This document shows, one piece after another, positions 34,262 to 42,124 of a stretch of 64,000 nt of DNA (within the stretch, counting starts at the first letter, position 1; each line of letters begins with the position of its first letter). The position numbers and the translations under genes were made by a program. The stretch lies in assembly GCA_039961715.1 (NCBI GenBank), contig JABRVW010000060.1, positions 30,749 to 94,748 on the forward strand. Direction: 5' to 3'. The DNA is from JACQPU01 sp039961715 (GTDB lineage Bacteria > Bacteroidota > Ignavibacteria > UBA10030). The notes beneath the pieces were generated by a model that was not told the DNA's origin, did no database searches, and saw nothing but the letters and a program-made list of their open reading frames with translations.

Positions 34262-37197
34262 TGCAGAATCTTAAGGGACACCATGAATTCGTCCGACGAT
34301 CGCTGATTCTTCTCTGCGGCCCTCGCATAGCCCAGAGAGAAGGTTGATTCAAAGGACGAGAAGAGCACGAGTCGAACATCGAGTTGTGCGCCCGCGCTGA
34401 TTGCTGTGCCGCGCGAAATCTTGTCTACATTCGTCCCGATGGCCGCGGTGAACAGGGACAGGCGCATCCAGTTGGAATAGAGAGTCTGGAATCCCAGGTG
34501 ACGGAATCGTATGGGCGGAAGGTTCCATTCCAGCATGCCCTTCAAATAATTGATGCCGCCAATCTGGTTGATGGCGAGCCCGGGAAAACTTTGGTCCTCC
34601 CGGTACCGCCAGATCTCTCCCACGTCCACCCAGTTGTTTCCAAAACCCCCGAAATAGAAATTGGCGAACGGATTGTCGCGCCGGCCGAACGAAATGCCTC
34701 CGGCTGTCCTCAGCCACAGGGACGAATGGTCGATGGGTAACAGGAAGCCGTAGCCGAGATTCGTGCTCATGCGCGGATAAGCTTCCCCCAGCACCATGTT
34801 CGCATGGGTGGCTGCGCGCCACTCCAGGCCCTTCTCATGCTCCACGGCTCCCAGAGACTTCGAAAGGTTCTGATAGTTGATGCGGGCATCGAAGGACCAG
34901 AACCGGTCAAACGAAGCGACAATGTTCTGAAACTCCGGCAAACGCTCCAGTCCCCAGTATCCGCCAACGGTGAACCGGTAATCCATCGTTTCCGGCTCGT
35001 CAAAGATTGCGTAATCCTTGTACTGGAGCGAAAGGGAATATCCTTTCCGGCTTGTCTTCGTCGGCCCAAACAGGTCGTAGAAGTCCGCTCCGTTCATTGC
35101 GGCCGTCAGCTTCCATTCCCAAAGCCTGTAGTTGAGAACGGCATGAATGCGCTCGTTGGATGGAAGCACTGTGTTGGGAGTGTAGGAAGCCGTCAGGTCG
35201 ATCATATGCGAGTAGATGGGATCCGCAAAGCTGAAACGCATCCCGTACGCTGCAAAGTTCTTGTATCCCTCAACCACGGGGTAGGCGGACACGAGCGAGA
35301 TGTGCGTCTTGTACTCCCCGCGGTAGGCGACAAGCGAATCAAGGTTCACGTTTGCCGCTGAGGGACGGCGCACGTGCCATGATCGCACCACGGGATGACG
35401 TTTTGCGATCTCGTTCCCCAGGTAACGGATTGCGCCCACGTTCTCTACGGGTGTGGTGCCGATCATCACGGGCACAAATCCCTGCCCTGTATACAGAAAG
35501 GCGAGGATAGAATCGGGAGACACCGGAGTTGGGCGGAAGAGGCCGGTTTCGCAATTCGTCAACCAGTGCATCTCCTTTGTCTCAAAATCGTACCGGACAA
35601 TGTTCGATACCCCGCTGTAGTACGACGATCCGAACAGATGCTTCCCGTCGGGTGAGAACACAAAGTTCGCAGGGGTGCTGATGTCGAAATCGTACAGAAT
35701 GTCATAGGACGTCTTCCCTGCAAGAAGATCGGCAATGTTCATCGCGATAAGCTTCTGCGTACCGTCCAGTTCCGCTAACGCGGCCGTCAGCATCGTTCCA
35801 TCCGGCGAAATGTCGAGATCAAAAATGTCCTTCCCATACGGCCACGCAGAGACCAGATTCCATTCCGTATACGGCGCGGGGATTCTCACGAGGGAGGAGA
35901 TCCCATTGTAGTGCCGGACGCCCCAGAGGCTCCGATCGGAGGGATTGAACACGAAGTCCCCGGTACGGCAGTCCTTCAGGAGCATCGTTGTCTGGCCTGT
36001 TTTGAGATCATAGGCGTTCAGGTCCCGCCACTTATTGTTATCGGTCGAGAAGAACAAAGTTTCTGTTGAAGGATCGTGGGCGAGGGAGGTGACGTAAAAC
36101 AGAGTGCCTCCGCGAACGTCATGCAGTCTGCGCTTTGTTCCCGTGGCGAGGTCGATTGCGGCAAGGTGTGCGACCTGGCCCGGATAATTCACCGCGGCGT
36201 AAAGAACGTTTCGCTCCCTGTCCACAAACGGCCTCGAGACAGATCCCAGGAGCGTCCGCGTGATTTTCCGGTACGGAGTGACCGGATTCATCCTGATCAG
36301 ATCGAGGTTCTCGCGTTGCCACTCACGCTCCCATGCGATCCAACGGGCCCACTCCTCGTCAAGCGGAGTTCCGAACACCTGCCTGAACCGCGCCGCGAAA
36401 TGATTCTTGCTCTCGCGATCGTGGTTGTTCCATGCCACGACCTTCTCCGGTCCGTACTGGAGAGCCAGATAGCTCATGAAGCGGGTGCCGTACAGATAGG
36501 AATTTGCCCCGACCTGGAAATCGGCCTTGGTCCCTTCTGCCTCCAGCCCCACGATGTCATAGAAGTGCGCGCTGTCTCTGACCATGGTACGGAACATCAT
36601 TTCGTCATAGGCGCCGAGGGCGCGGCCCAGTCCCCCGTTCATCCAGGTCTCCATGAACACCGCCTGCCCCTCGAAAAACCAGCTCGGCGCGTAGAGACGC
36701 GGGCTGGTAAGATACCCGTAGAGAAGCGAGAGAGGCGCTTCGGGAATCGGCGCAATCTTCCCCCCGAAGAGCGATCGAAAGAATTTCGCGGTCGATGAAG
36801 GCTTGTCCATGGTGACGATATGGGCAAGTTCGTGATTCATCATCCAGCTCATCCGCTCCACTGCCGGCATGGTTTCGTAGGAATAGTGAAACGGCGAGAT
36901 TCCCACGCTGATAAGATTTCTCGGTACTCCGGTGGCCCCTCCGTTTCCGAAATCGCCAAAATCCTGGATCAGCACCGTCACAGGTTCCGAAGGTGTGTAG
37001 TCGAAGAGCCGGGAATGGAAATCGAGGGCAACCTCAAAGCAGCGGGCCACGTGAGGGACAAGGTATTCATGTCCTTTGGAGAAATACACAAGTCGAAGAT
37101 GCTCGGTCTCCAGGGCGGACAGCTGGGCGTGCACGTGACCCGCCGAAAGCCCGTGGAACAATCCGGCCAGGAGGAGTGATCGTGCGGACAGGGGCAT
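34258..37197 (-). CDS. Gluzincin (peptidase MA-like) / beta-propeller / outer-membrane barrel protein
   Basis: A 979-residue exported protein in three parts. The N-terminal domain has a zinc motif HELAH (His122, Glu123, His126) followed by WFFEGQAVFME, as in peptidase MA-like gluzincins. The middle (about 280-600) consists of TolB/WD40-like blades (FVFSPDGKHLFGSS, LDISPDGTMLTAAL). The C-terminal third is rich in alternating aromatic beta strands and ends like an outer-membrane barrel. The ATG at 37197 has AAGGA upstream; an earlier TTG is unlikely. It heads a unit with PrsW and the M55 peptidase. Confidence 0.75.
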   Translation of the reverse strand: MPLSARSLLLAGLFHGLSAGHVHAQLSALETEHLRLVYFSKGHEYLVPHVARCFEVALDFHSRLFDYTPSEPVTVLIQDFGDFGNGGATGVPRNLISVGISPFHYSYETMPAVERMSWMMNHELAHIVTMDKPSSTAKFFRSLFGGKIAPIPEAPLSLLYGYLTSPRLYAPSWFFEGQAVFMETWMNGGLGRALGAYDEMMFRTMVRDSAHFYDIVGLEAEGTKADFQVGANSYLYGTRFMSYLALQYGPEKVVAWNNHDRESKNHFAARFRQVFGTPLDEEWARWIAWEREWQRENLDLIRMNPVTPYRKITRTLLGSVSRPFVDRERNVLYAAVNYPGQVAHLAAIDLATGTKRRLHDVRGGTLFYVTSLAHDPSTETLFFSTDNNKWRDLNAYDLKTGQTTMLLKDCRTGDFVFNPSDRSLWGVRHYNGISSLVRIPAPYTEWNLVSAWPYGKDIFDLDISPDGTMLTAALAELDGTQKLIAMNIADLLAGKTSYDILYDFDISTPANFVFSPDGKHLFGSSYYSGVSNIVRYDFETKEMHWLTNCETGLFRPTPVSPDSILAFLYTGQGFVPVMIGTTPVENVGAIRYLGNEIAKRHPVVRSWHVRRPSAANVNLDSLVAYRGEYKTHISLVSAYPVVEGYKNFAAYGMRFSFADPIYSHMIDLTASYTPNTVLPSNERIHAVLNYRLWEWKLTAAMNGADFYDLFGPTKTSRKGYSLSLQYKDYAIFDEPETMDYRFTVGGYWGLERLPEFQNIVASFDRFWSFDARINYQNLSKSLGAVEHEKGLEWRAATHANMVLGEAYPRMSTNLGYGFLLPIDHSSLWLRTAGGISFGRRDNPFANFYFGGFGNNWVDVGEIWRYREDQSFPGLAINQIGGINYLKGMLEWNLPPIRFRHLGFQTLYSNWMRLSLFTAAIGTNVDKISRGTAISAGAQLDVRLVLFSSFESTFSLGYARAAEKNQRSSDEFMVSLKILQ

Positions 37198-37284
37198 GCG
37201 TCCTTCGCTGATCAAAAAATGAGAGGGGTGATGGCGTTGTAGTCGCTAAGAATCGGAGATAATATGGAGAAAGGCAAGCCGGAA

Positions 37285-37323
37285 GGAAAAAAGAAGAGGG
37301 AATGACCTCGCGGCCATTCCCTC
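37285..37323 (-). terminator. Intrinsic terminator after the nonapeptide-repeat gene
   Basis: A perfect 9-bp stem, GAGGGAATG (37296-37304) and CATTCCCTC (37315-37323), with a 10-nt loop. On the minus strand it is followed at once by TTCTTTTTTCC. It lies 22 bases after the stop at 37345 and separates the sigma-factor block from the MA/PrsW/M55 block. Confidence 0.8.
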
Positions 37324-37344
37324 GAAACAACCAGCAAACAGTGG

Positions 37345-38652
37345 TCAGTCCAGACGATGAACGCCCTTGACCAGCTCTGCGAATCGCGCGCTCTTCAGGA
37401 GCTCGGCGAAACGGGCATCTTTCATGAGGCCCGCGAACCTGGCATCCTTGGCGAGCTGGGCGAACCGTGCATCCTTCATGAGCTCGGCAAAACGGGCATC
37501 TTTCATCAGCTCGGCAAAGCGTGCGTCTTTCATAAGTCCCGCGAAACGGGCGTCCTTTGCCAATTCCGCAAACCGTGCATCTTTCATCAGCGCGGCAAAT
37601 CGCGCGTCCTTGGCGAGCTCGGCGAACCGTGCATCCTTCATAAGCTCGGCAAAGCGGGCGTCCTTCGCCAGTTCCGCGAACCGGGCGCTCTTCAGGAGTT
37701 CTGCAAACCGTGAATCCTTGGCAAGCTCAGCAAACCTGGCATCTTTGGCCAGCGCAGCGAAGCGAGCGTTGTTTGCCAGTTCCGCAAAGCGGGCATCTTT
37801 CATCAGCTCCGCGAATCTGGCGTCCTTCATGAGTTCCGCAAAGCGGGCGCTTTTCACAAGCTCTGCAAAGCGGGCATCCTTCGCCAGCTCGGCGAACCGG
37901 GCATCTTTTGCCAGTTCGGCAAACCGCGCATCCTTTGCCAGTTCGGCAAAGCGGGCGTCCTTCGCCAGTTCCGCGAACCGTGCATCCTTCAGAAGCTCGG
38001 CAAACCGCGCATCTTTTGCCAGCTCTGCGAATCGCGCATCCTTGGCCAGTTCGGCAAACCGCGCATTGTTCGCCAGTTCCGCAAACCGCGCATCCTGCAT
38101 AAGCTCGGCGAAGCGCGCATCCTTCATCAGCTCGGCAAACCGGGCGTCTTTCATAAGTTCCGCAAAGCGGGCGCCCTGAAGCAATTCGGCAAACCGCGCA
38201 TCCTTCGCCAGCTCTGCGAACCGTGCATCCTTCGCCAGCTCGGCGAACCGTGCATCTTTTGCCAGTTCGGCAAACCGCGCATCCTGCATGAGCTCGGCAA
38301 AGTATGCGCCTTGCATCAATTCGGCAAACCGCGCATCCTTCGCCAGTTCGACGAACCGGGCATCCTGCATCAGCGCCTGGAAGTTCGGGTCGCCGATCAG
38401 CTTCTGAACCTGGTCGCTCTGCAACAGCAGTTGAAACTCGGGATCCTCAAGATTGACATCCTCGGCTGTCATTTGCTCGGCGCGGTACTTCTCAGCCTTC
38501 TGGATCCCGCCAATCGTTCCCGCCGCATCGTCTGAGCTGACGGGCGGATAGAAGAACGCAAAATAGATGATTGCCAGTGCGGCGACGACAACTCCGCCGG
38601 CGGCAAACAATCTCTTGCGGCTTCCCGCTGATCCTGTGGAACTCGGTGCCAT
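37345..38652 (-). CDS. Membrane-anchored protein made of 40 tandem nonapeptide repeats
   Basis: I do not recognise this 435-residue protein. Residues 1-15 are positively charged (SRKR), 16-37 form one membrane span and 38-69 a linker. Residues 70-429 are 40 uninterrupted units of exactly nine residues: three diverged units (DPEFQLLLQ, SDQVQKLIG, DPNFQALMQ), then 37 close copies of DARFAELAK. The consensus is [DGNS]-A-R-F-A-E-L-[AMLV]-[KQN], with Phe4 and Leu7 invariant in all 37. The tail is GVHRLD. Positive-inside logic puts the repeats in the periplasm. AAGGAGGAGTC precedes the ATG. It follows the anti-sigma gene by 17 bases. Confidence 0.9.
   Translation of the reverse strand: MAPSSTGSAGSRKRLFAAGGVVVAALAIIYFAFFYPPVSSDDAAGTIGGIQKAEKYRAEQMTAEDVNLEDPEFQLLLQSDQVQKLIGDPNFQALMQDARFVELAKDARFAELMQGAYFAELMQDARFAELAKDARFAELAKDARFAELAKDARFAELLQGARFAELMKDARFAELMKDARFAELMQDARFAELANNARFAELAKDARFAELAKDARFAELLKDARFAELAKDARFAELAKDARFAELAKDARFAELAKDARFAELVKSARFAELMKDARFAELMKDARFAELANNARFAALAKDARFAELAKDSRFAELLKSARFAELAKDARFAELMKDARFAELAKDARFAALMKDARFAELAKDARFAGLMKDARFAELMKDARFAELMKDARFAQLAKDARFAGLMKDARFAELLKSARFAELVKGVHRLD
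37366..38445 (-). repeat. Tandem 27-bp coding repeat (40 units)
   Basis: The DNA under the nonapeptide array is 1080 bp, 40 x 27 with no indels. The 37 close copies occupy 37366-38364. Neighbouring units often differ at codon third positions (for example GCC/GCG/GCA alanines, AAG/AAA lysines) while the peptide is kept. That speaks for selection on the protein rather than recent slippage. Confidence 0.92.
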
Positions 38653-38669
38653 GACTCCTCCTTGTGGGT

Positions 38670-39419
38670 TTAGTGTGATTGATCCGTTTGACGTTCGGAA
38701 TCAAAAACCAGTCGTTGCTCGAACTGCGTCGTTCCATCGAGAAGAATCTGTACAGCGAGTGTCGGAGTCTGTTGATCGGAGGCAAAGCTGAGGGTGGTGT
38801 TCACGTCATTCCTGACGGCCAGGCGCACCTGACCGGGGGAAACTTCAAGTGTGGAGGGCTGATCGGCCGCATAGCGCACAAACCTGGCGTCGGTTGGGGA
38901 ATAAAGAACACGCACGGTGAATTCACGGCCGCTCTGAAAAGAACCATGGACCTGAATTGTCCCGTCGACCACCTGGCCCCTGATCGAACCGCTGACCTCG
39001 GGGAGTTCGATCCGGGCGGAGGCTTTTGCGGATTGTCCGATCGTGCCCGCGAGCCCGGCGGAATCCGAGGGAGCTCCGGAGAAGGCAAGAAAAAGGGCGA
39101 TCCCCGCCACAACGCCGCCGGCAAAGGTAGAGGCAGTGCGGAAAACCGGAATCCGGACAAAATCGGAGAGACGATCCCAAAGGGAGGACGAGGCCGCGGA
39201 AGGCCGCGGAAGCGAATTGAGAATTCTGAGCTTGAGGGAACGTGGAGGATCAACTTTGGGAACGTTCTTGAGCGTTGCCGAAAGCTTCTTCAACTCGGCG
39301 TACAGCTCACGCGCTTCTTTGTTCCGTTCAAGAGTCTCCCGCACGCGTTCACTGTCACGCGGAGAGTTTGCTCCATCGATTTCCTGATTCACGAGATCGT
39401 ACGTTCGCTTGTCAAGCAT
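38670..39419 (-). CDS. Membrane-spanning anti-sigma-factor-like protein
   Basis: A 249-residue single-pass protein. The N-terminal 75 residues are helical and charged, with LKKLSATLKNVPKVDPPRSLKLRIL, typical of anti-sigma cytoplasmic domains. A membrane span follows (about 94-113), then a beta-rich C-terminal domain facing the periplasm. It contains no cysteine, so it is not a zinc-binding ZAS type. The start at 39419 overlaps the sigma-factor stop by eight bases and has AAGGGA in front; a TTG six bases earlier was set aside. Position directly after an ECF sigma gene supports its role. Confidence 0.75.
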   Translation of the reverse strand: MLDKRTYDLVNQEIDGANSPRDSERVRETLERNKEARELYAELKKLSATLKNVPKVDPPRSLKLRILNSLPRPSAASSSLWDRLSDFVRIPVFRTASTFAGGVVAGIALFLAFSGAPSDSAGLAGTIGQSAKASARIELPEVSGSIRGQVVDGTIQVHGSFQSGREFTVRVLYSPTDARFVRYAADQPSTLEVSPGQVRLAVRNDVNTTLSFASDQQTPTLAVQILLDGTTQFEQRLVFDSERQTDQSH

Positions 39420-39954
39420 TGGCAATTCCCTTTTTCATCAACACTCGTCTGAGAACGCGTCTGGCGGAAAAAAGGCGTGACTTGACGGTATTCTCGCGAA
39501 GATCGAGAATGTAGGCAATCTCACGGTAGGAAAGGTCCTGAAAGTGATTCAAGATCACGAGGATGCGATAGTCGGGCTTCAATTCCAGCAGAGCATTGTT
39601 GATGGCGAGTGTCATTTCGGGATCGCCGGCCGTTTCTTCTTCTCTCTGCTTCGAATGAAGTGTTTCGTCGAACCGGTCGAAATCCCGTTTGCGATTCAGG
39701 AAGTTGATGGATTCGTTCACGGCGATCTTATAAAGCCAGCTGAAGAACTTGTACTTCGGATCGAACGTGCTCAGCTTCTCGAATGCCTTGACGAACACCG
39801 TCTGCGTGATATCCTCGGCGTCTTCCGTGTCCGTTGTGAAGCGGAAGGCCAGATTGAACACCGGTTTCTGGTACCGGTCAACAAGCTCCTCAAAGGCTTT
39901 CTGGTTCCCGTCCAGGCATTGGCGAACGAGAAGGGAATCCTCTTCCTGTCTCAT
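39412..39954 (-). CDS. ECF-type RNA polymerase sigma factor
   Basis: A 180-residue extracytoplasmic-function sigma factor. Region 2 spans about residues 20-95 (DRYQKPVFNLAFRF, DAEDITQTVFVKAFE, FFSWLYKIAVNESIN). Region 4 spans about 120-175 with the helix-turn-helix LSYREIAYILDLRENTVKSRL. An in-frame extension upstream to 40059 lacks family sequence, so the ATG at 39954 is used although its ribosome site is weak. It is followed by an overlapping anti-sigma-like gene and the nonapeptide-repeat gene, and likely controls that unit. Confidence 0.93.
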   Translation of the reverse strand: MRQEEDSLLVRQCLDGNQKAFEELVDRYQKPVFNLAFRFTTDTEDAEDITQTVFVKAFEKLSTFDPKYKFFSWLYKIAVNESINFLNRKRDFDRFDETLHSKQREEETAGDPEMTLAINNALLELKPDYRILVILNHFQDLSYREIAYILDLRENTVKSRLFSARRVLRRVLMKKGIANA

Positions 39955-39998
39955 ACCTACAAGCGATCTCTGGAAAAGTTGGCGTGTGCAGGGGGAGA

Positions 39999-40028
39999 AA
40001 GGTACTCCCTTTTGAGGGAGAGTTGCAA
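39999..40028 (-). promoter_or_regulatory. Candidate sigma-gene promoter with palindrome in the spacer
   Basis: TTGCAA (40023-40028), 18-nt spacer, TACCTT (39999-40004) on the minus strand. The spacer contains a 6-bp inverted repeat CTCCCT/AGGGAG (40005-40010, 40015-40020) with a 4-nt loop. A dyad between -35 and -10 is a typical place for a repressor or MerR-like activator; alternatively it is a weak terminator for the STAS gene. Confidence 0.5.
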
Positions 40029-40076
40029 CCAAAACCGGAAAAACGGCCAAAAAACGCAAAAACCGGGGGGTGGGAT

Positions 40077-40361
40077 TTACTCGATCTCAAAAATCATGTC
40101 AAATCGAGCAAAATGAAAGACATCCCTGATATGCTTGTTCATATTGATTAATTTCAGCTTCTTGCCCGACTGGCTCAGGCGCTTCTGGGTTGCCAGCAGA
40201 ACTCCCAGCCCGGCGCTGGAGATATACTGAAGCTCCTTGAAGTCCACCCTGGCGGAATCGTTGATCCTGCCCAATACTTCCGATGCTTTATCCGTTTGGG
40301 CGGCATCCAACCTCCCGCTCAAGACTACATCACCCTGATCGGTTATTCTGATATCAAACAT
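40077..40361 (-). CDS. STAS-domain anti-sigma factor antagonist
   Basis: A 94-residue single STAS domain (SpoIIAA/RsbV type). The phosphorylation loop reads DFKELQYISSAGLGVLL, with Ser49 the likely target of the partner kinase. It lies three bases after the RsbW-like gene, so the two form a partner-switching pair. The signal output is unknown because no sigma-B or sigma-F type factor is present. The ECF sigma factor next door is not the usual target of such pairs. Confidence 0.9.
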   Translation of the reverse strand: MFDIRITDQGDVVLSGRLDAAQTDKASEVLGRINDSARVDFKELQYISSAGLGVLLATQKRLSQSGKKLKLINMNKHIRDVFHFARFDMIFEIE

Positions 40362-40364
40362 TGC

Positions 40365-40766
40365 TTACTCCAGCGGCAGGTGAAACGAAATGATGCTCGT
40401 TCTATCCTGATGCTCATACTGAAGATTCTCGACAAGTTTCTGGACGAGGTAGATTCCCAGGCCGCCCGGCTTCCGTTCTTCCAGCGACCGTTTCAGATCG
40501 ACGCTCCTCTGCTTGCTGACGTCAAACGGATCGGAATCCGGATCGGTGATCCTGACCAGCACTTCCTTTCCGTCAGAAGCCAGATGCATGTGAATATCGC
40601 CTTTTCCGGACTGGTTGTACTTCACCATGTTTGTAAAGAGCTCTTCAACGGCAAGGTCAAGCACGTATCTTACCTTCTCGCTGACTGCATGAATCCGCGT
40701 GAACTCGTTTGTGAACTCAAACACGCTTTGAAGCTGTGCGAACGTGCGTTTGAAGGACCGGTCCAC
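40365..40766 (-). CDS. RsbW-like serine kinase/anti-sigma factor (HATPase)
   Basis: A 133-residue GHKL ATPase of the RsbW/SpoIIAB kind. The N-box is VEELFTNMVKY (Glu41-Glu42, Asn46), the G1 box TDPDSDPFD, and the G2 box GGLGIYLVQKL. Such proteins phosphorylate their STAS partner and hold a target regulator in check. The stop is followed closely by the STAS gene, and the start lies four bases after the amidohydrolase stop, so co-transcription with that enzyme gene is likely. A SpoIIE-type phosphatase that could reset the STAS protein is encoded at 50171-51478. Confidence 0.9.
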   Translation of the reverse strand: MDRSFKRTFAQLQSVFEFTNEFTRIHAVSEKVRYVLDLAVEELFTNMVKYNQSGKGDIHMHLASDGKEVLVRITDPDSDPFDVSKQRSVDLKRSLEERKPGGLGIYLVQKLVENLQYEHQDRTSIISFHLPLE

Positions 40767-40770
40767 GGCG

Positions 40771-42054
40771 TCAGGGTCCGCGTTTGTACACGATTCCCTC
40801 TTTCATAACAAATCCGATCTGCTCCAGGGTGCTGATGTCCTTCAACGGATCGCCGCGGGTTGCCACAATGTCCGCAAATGCTCCAGGGGTGATCTCGCCG
40901 ATCATTCCGTTCATCCCCAACAAGTCCGCCGCGACTGTGGTTGCCGACTTGATGGCCTGCATTGGGGTCATGCCCCATTGAACCATGTAGGAGAATTCCT
41001 TGGCCTGGTTCTCCGTCCACGCGAAACCTCCCGCATCGGTCCCAAACGCGATCTTCACGCCGGCTTTCAAGGCCCTGGCGAAGGTGAGCGGGAGCCGGTC
41101 TTTGAGGCTGAGAAAAACCGTATTGCCCTCGGCGGCCCTCCCCTCGGCCACCCACATGTTGACATGAATTGTTGGGCACCAGTACACTCCGTTCTTTACC
41201 ATTGAACGGATGCACTCGTCATCAAGTGCCTGCCCGTGCTCGATGGTCCGAGCGCCCGCGGCAATGGCTGCGAGCACACCATCCCGTGTCACCGCATGAG
41301 CGGCAAGCTTCTTGCGCAAACGAAGAGTCTCTTCCCCAATGGCTGTGATTTCCTCCTTTGTGAAATTCGGAATGCTCCTGAAGGTCCCGTCGGGAAGCTG
41401 ATAATAGCTCCCGTCCGCATAGATCTTGATCCAGTCGGCTCCGTACGAGACCTGTTCCCGCACTGCGCGCCGCGCCTCATCGACGCCGGTAATCTCCTGC
41501 ACACCTTTGGGCATGCGCAATTCCCAGGCGTAGGAAGAATTGTTCAGGAGATACCGTCCCGTGGTGCTGATCGATCGCGTGGCGACGAACATGCGCGGGC
41601 CGATGATCACTCCGTTGTTGATCGCTTTCTTCAAATCAACATCAGCATACATCGCGCCCTCAGTTTCAAGGTCGCGGATCGTTGTGAAGCCGTTCATGAG
41701 GGCTGTGGAACAGGCGCGCGCGGCACGGAGCGTCCGGTAGGGAATTGATTCTTTCAGGATCTGTTCGGCGTAGTCCTCGGTCGTGATGTCTCCCTGGAGC
41801 AGGACATGGGTGTGACAATCGATGAGGCCAGGAAGCACCGTGGCCGAGGACAGGTCAATGATTGTGGCGCCCGGAGGAATCGCGAGGTTCCTCCCAACCG
41901 CCGTGATCCGTGCGCCCTCAATGAGGATAACAGCATTCTCCAGCGGCGCGTCCGATCGCCCATCGATCAGCCTGCCGCATTGAACGGCGGTGATTTGGGC
42001 GGAGAGGAATGTGGGAGCGACAACAGCCAGGAAAAGCAACGTGCGGATCATCAT
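40771..42054 (-). CDS. Exported amidohydrolase (imidazolonepropionase/prolidase-like)
   Basis: A 427-residue metal-dependent amidohydrolase with a signal peptide (ILRT-type start MMIRTLLFLAVVAPTFLSAQ). It keeps the metal site: IDCHTHV after VLPGL, GADWIKIYADG (possible carboxylated Lys), AAHAVTRDG and TIEHG (metal histidines), and FGTDAGG (catalytic Asp). This set fits the Xaa-Pro dipeptidase/imidazolonepropionase-like group, which hydrolyses cyclic amides or dipeptides. AAAGGAAGG precedes the paired ATG. It is placed ahead of the RsbW/STAS genes. Confidence 0.87.
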   Translation of the reverse strand: MMIRTLLFLAVVAPTFLSAQITAVQCGRLIDGRSDAPLENAVILIEGARITAVGRNLAIPPGATIIDLSSATVLPGLIDCHTHVLLQGDITTEDYAEQILKESIPYRTLRAARACSTALMNGFTTIRDLETEGAMYADVDLKKAINNGVIIGPRMFVATRSISTTGRYLLNNSSYAWELRMPKGVQEITGVDEARRAVREQVSYGADWIKIYADGSYYQLPDGTFRSIPNFTKEEITAIGEETLRLRKKLAAHAVTRDGVLAAIAAGARTIEHGQALDDECIRSMVKNGVYWCPTIHVNMWVAEGRAAEGNTVFLSLKDRLPLTFARALKAGVKIAFGTDAGGFAWTENQAKEFSYMVQWGMTPMQAIKSATTVAADLLGMNGMIGEITPGAFADIVATRGDPLKDISTLEQIGFVMKEGIVYKRGP

Positions 42055-42095
42055 GCCTTCCTTTACGTGTCTGTTGCGGGATCGTGGCGGGGGGC

Positions 42096-42124
42096 AATAT
42101 GATACATGGGAGGCTAAGAGTCAA
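42096..42124 (-). promoter_or_regulatory. Candidate promoter of the amidohydrolase-rsbW-STAS unit
   Basis: TTGACT (42119-42124), 17-nt spacer, CATATT (42096-42101) on the minus strand. The -35 box lies inside the last codons of the MBL-fold gene. Confidence 0.4.

Noticed and set aside
37367..38179. A 270-codon open frame antisense to the nonapeptide array
   Set aside because: It exists only because a 27-bp repeat without stops keeps several frames open. It gives SSANRAS-like low-complexity protein, with no start signal.
37366..38445. Regular repeats that could be mistaken for a CRISPR array
   Set aside because: The units are directly abutting, have no spacers and encode a conserved peptide in one frame.
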